Source: Candidatus Woesearchaeota archaeon CG1_02_57_44 (GTDB taxonomy: Archaea > Nanobdellota > Nanobdellia > Woesearchaeales > CG1-02-57-44). Taken from it: a DNA stretch of 39,824 nucleotides. The DNA is taken from NCBI GenBank assembly GCA_001871415.1, contig MNWW01000030.1:1-39824 (forward strand). Direction: 5' to 3'. A program made the position numbers and the translations under genes. The notes under the pieces are model-generated. The model ran no database searches, was not told the origin of the DNA, and saw only the letters and a list, made by a program, of their open reading frames with translations. Shown here in pieces: positions 39,709 through 39,824 of this stretch. Within the stretch, counting starts at the first letter, position 1, and each line of letters starts with the position of its first letter.

Positions 39709-39824
39709 TGAATGCACAGTCCAAGATTGCTATTGCTGATTTAATGAATCAGATCACTGTCGAAGATGTGACATCAATTGAAAAAATTGCAGAGGAGTGC
39801 CTTAAGAGATTATGTATGTTTAAG
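39708..39824 (+). CDS. Partial hypothetical protein coupled to the CARF-like regulator (runs off right edge)
   Basis: The ATG at 39708 overlaps the regulator's stop (TGATG), and 39 codons remain open to the window edge. They read MNAQSKIAIADLMNQI, then a helical EDVTSIEKIAEECLKRLCM segment. Codons are clearly AT-richer than in neighbouring housekeeping genes, so it may be recently acquired. The product cannot be assigned from this fragment. Confidence 0.6.
   Translation, partial: MNAQSKIAIADLMNQITVEDVTSIEKIAEECLKRLCMFK

Noticed and set aside
1-39824. CRISPR array, tRNA, rRNA, insertion sequence or attachment site
   Set aside because: I looked because of the CARF-like regulator and accessory right end. 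No regularly spaced direct repeats, no tRNA T-loop pattern with a cloverleaf, and no transposase or integrase frame was found.

Overview
This looks like a GC-rich archaeal chromosome segment. The archaeal or archaeo-eukaryotic signature genes are a diphthamide synthase (Dph6), NMD3, transcription factor S, RNA 3'-phosphate cyclase and a Ser/His signal peptidase I. TATA-like boxes sit about 26-28 nt upstream of many start codons, which indicates leaderless transcripts, while several genes with leaders or inside operons carry GGAGGTGAT-type Shine-Dalgarno sites. A PGF-pre-PGF surface domain and a short Gly-Trp helical tail resemble proteins of DPANN/Woesearchaeota-like archaea, but the lineage cannot be fixed from this window. 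I see no rRNA, tRNA, insertion sequence or CRISPR array.

Layout. Positions 1-16,400 are mostly housekeeping genes in short units: a partial thymidylate kinase, a YggS-type PLP protein, orphan genes, a Dph6 fused to a glutamine amidotransferase, MscL, and a proB-proC-proA proline operon. These are followed by a DUF2157/GDYXXLXY membrane pair, serine hydroxymethyltransferase, a phosphohexomutase, dCMP deaminase, a PduO-type cobalamin adenosyltransferase, a DUF167 protein, TFS and signal peptidase I. Positions 16,484-31,708 hold five secreted or membrane-anchored surface proteins, all on the minus strand (about 2105, 441, 296, 517 and 1645 residues). The first three are joined by 4-nt start/stop overlaps. 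The fourth has its own TATA box and the fifth probably follows it. Positions 31,947-36,306 carry a small membrane protein with a Gly-Trp tail, NMD3, a PPC/DUF296 protein, a TIM-barrel isomerase-like protein, RtcA and a coupled small membrane protein. Positions 36,307-39,824 look more accessory: two tiny coupled ORFs, then an operon of an unrecognised acidic protein and a AAA+ ATPase whose first AAA domain is degenerate. That operon is divergent from a CARF-like/winged-helix regulator, which is coupled to a further AT-richer gene running off the window.

How genes may work together. The proline genes give a complete glutamate-to-proline route. Signal peptidase lies next to the surface cluster and could process it, although it has its own promoter. 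The surface proteins share N-terminal, fibronectin-like and 'GWN..SLPL' modules, so they may form one envelope structure. The most novel elements are the Dph6-amidotransferase fusion, the surface locus, and the divergent AAA+/CARF-like module at the right edge, a candidate nucleotide-sensing stress or defence system. These functional links are inference.
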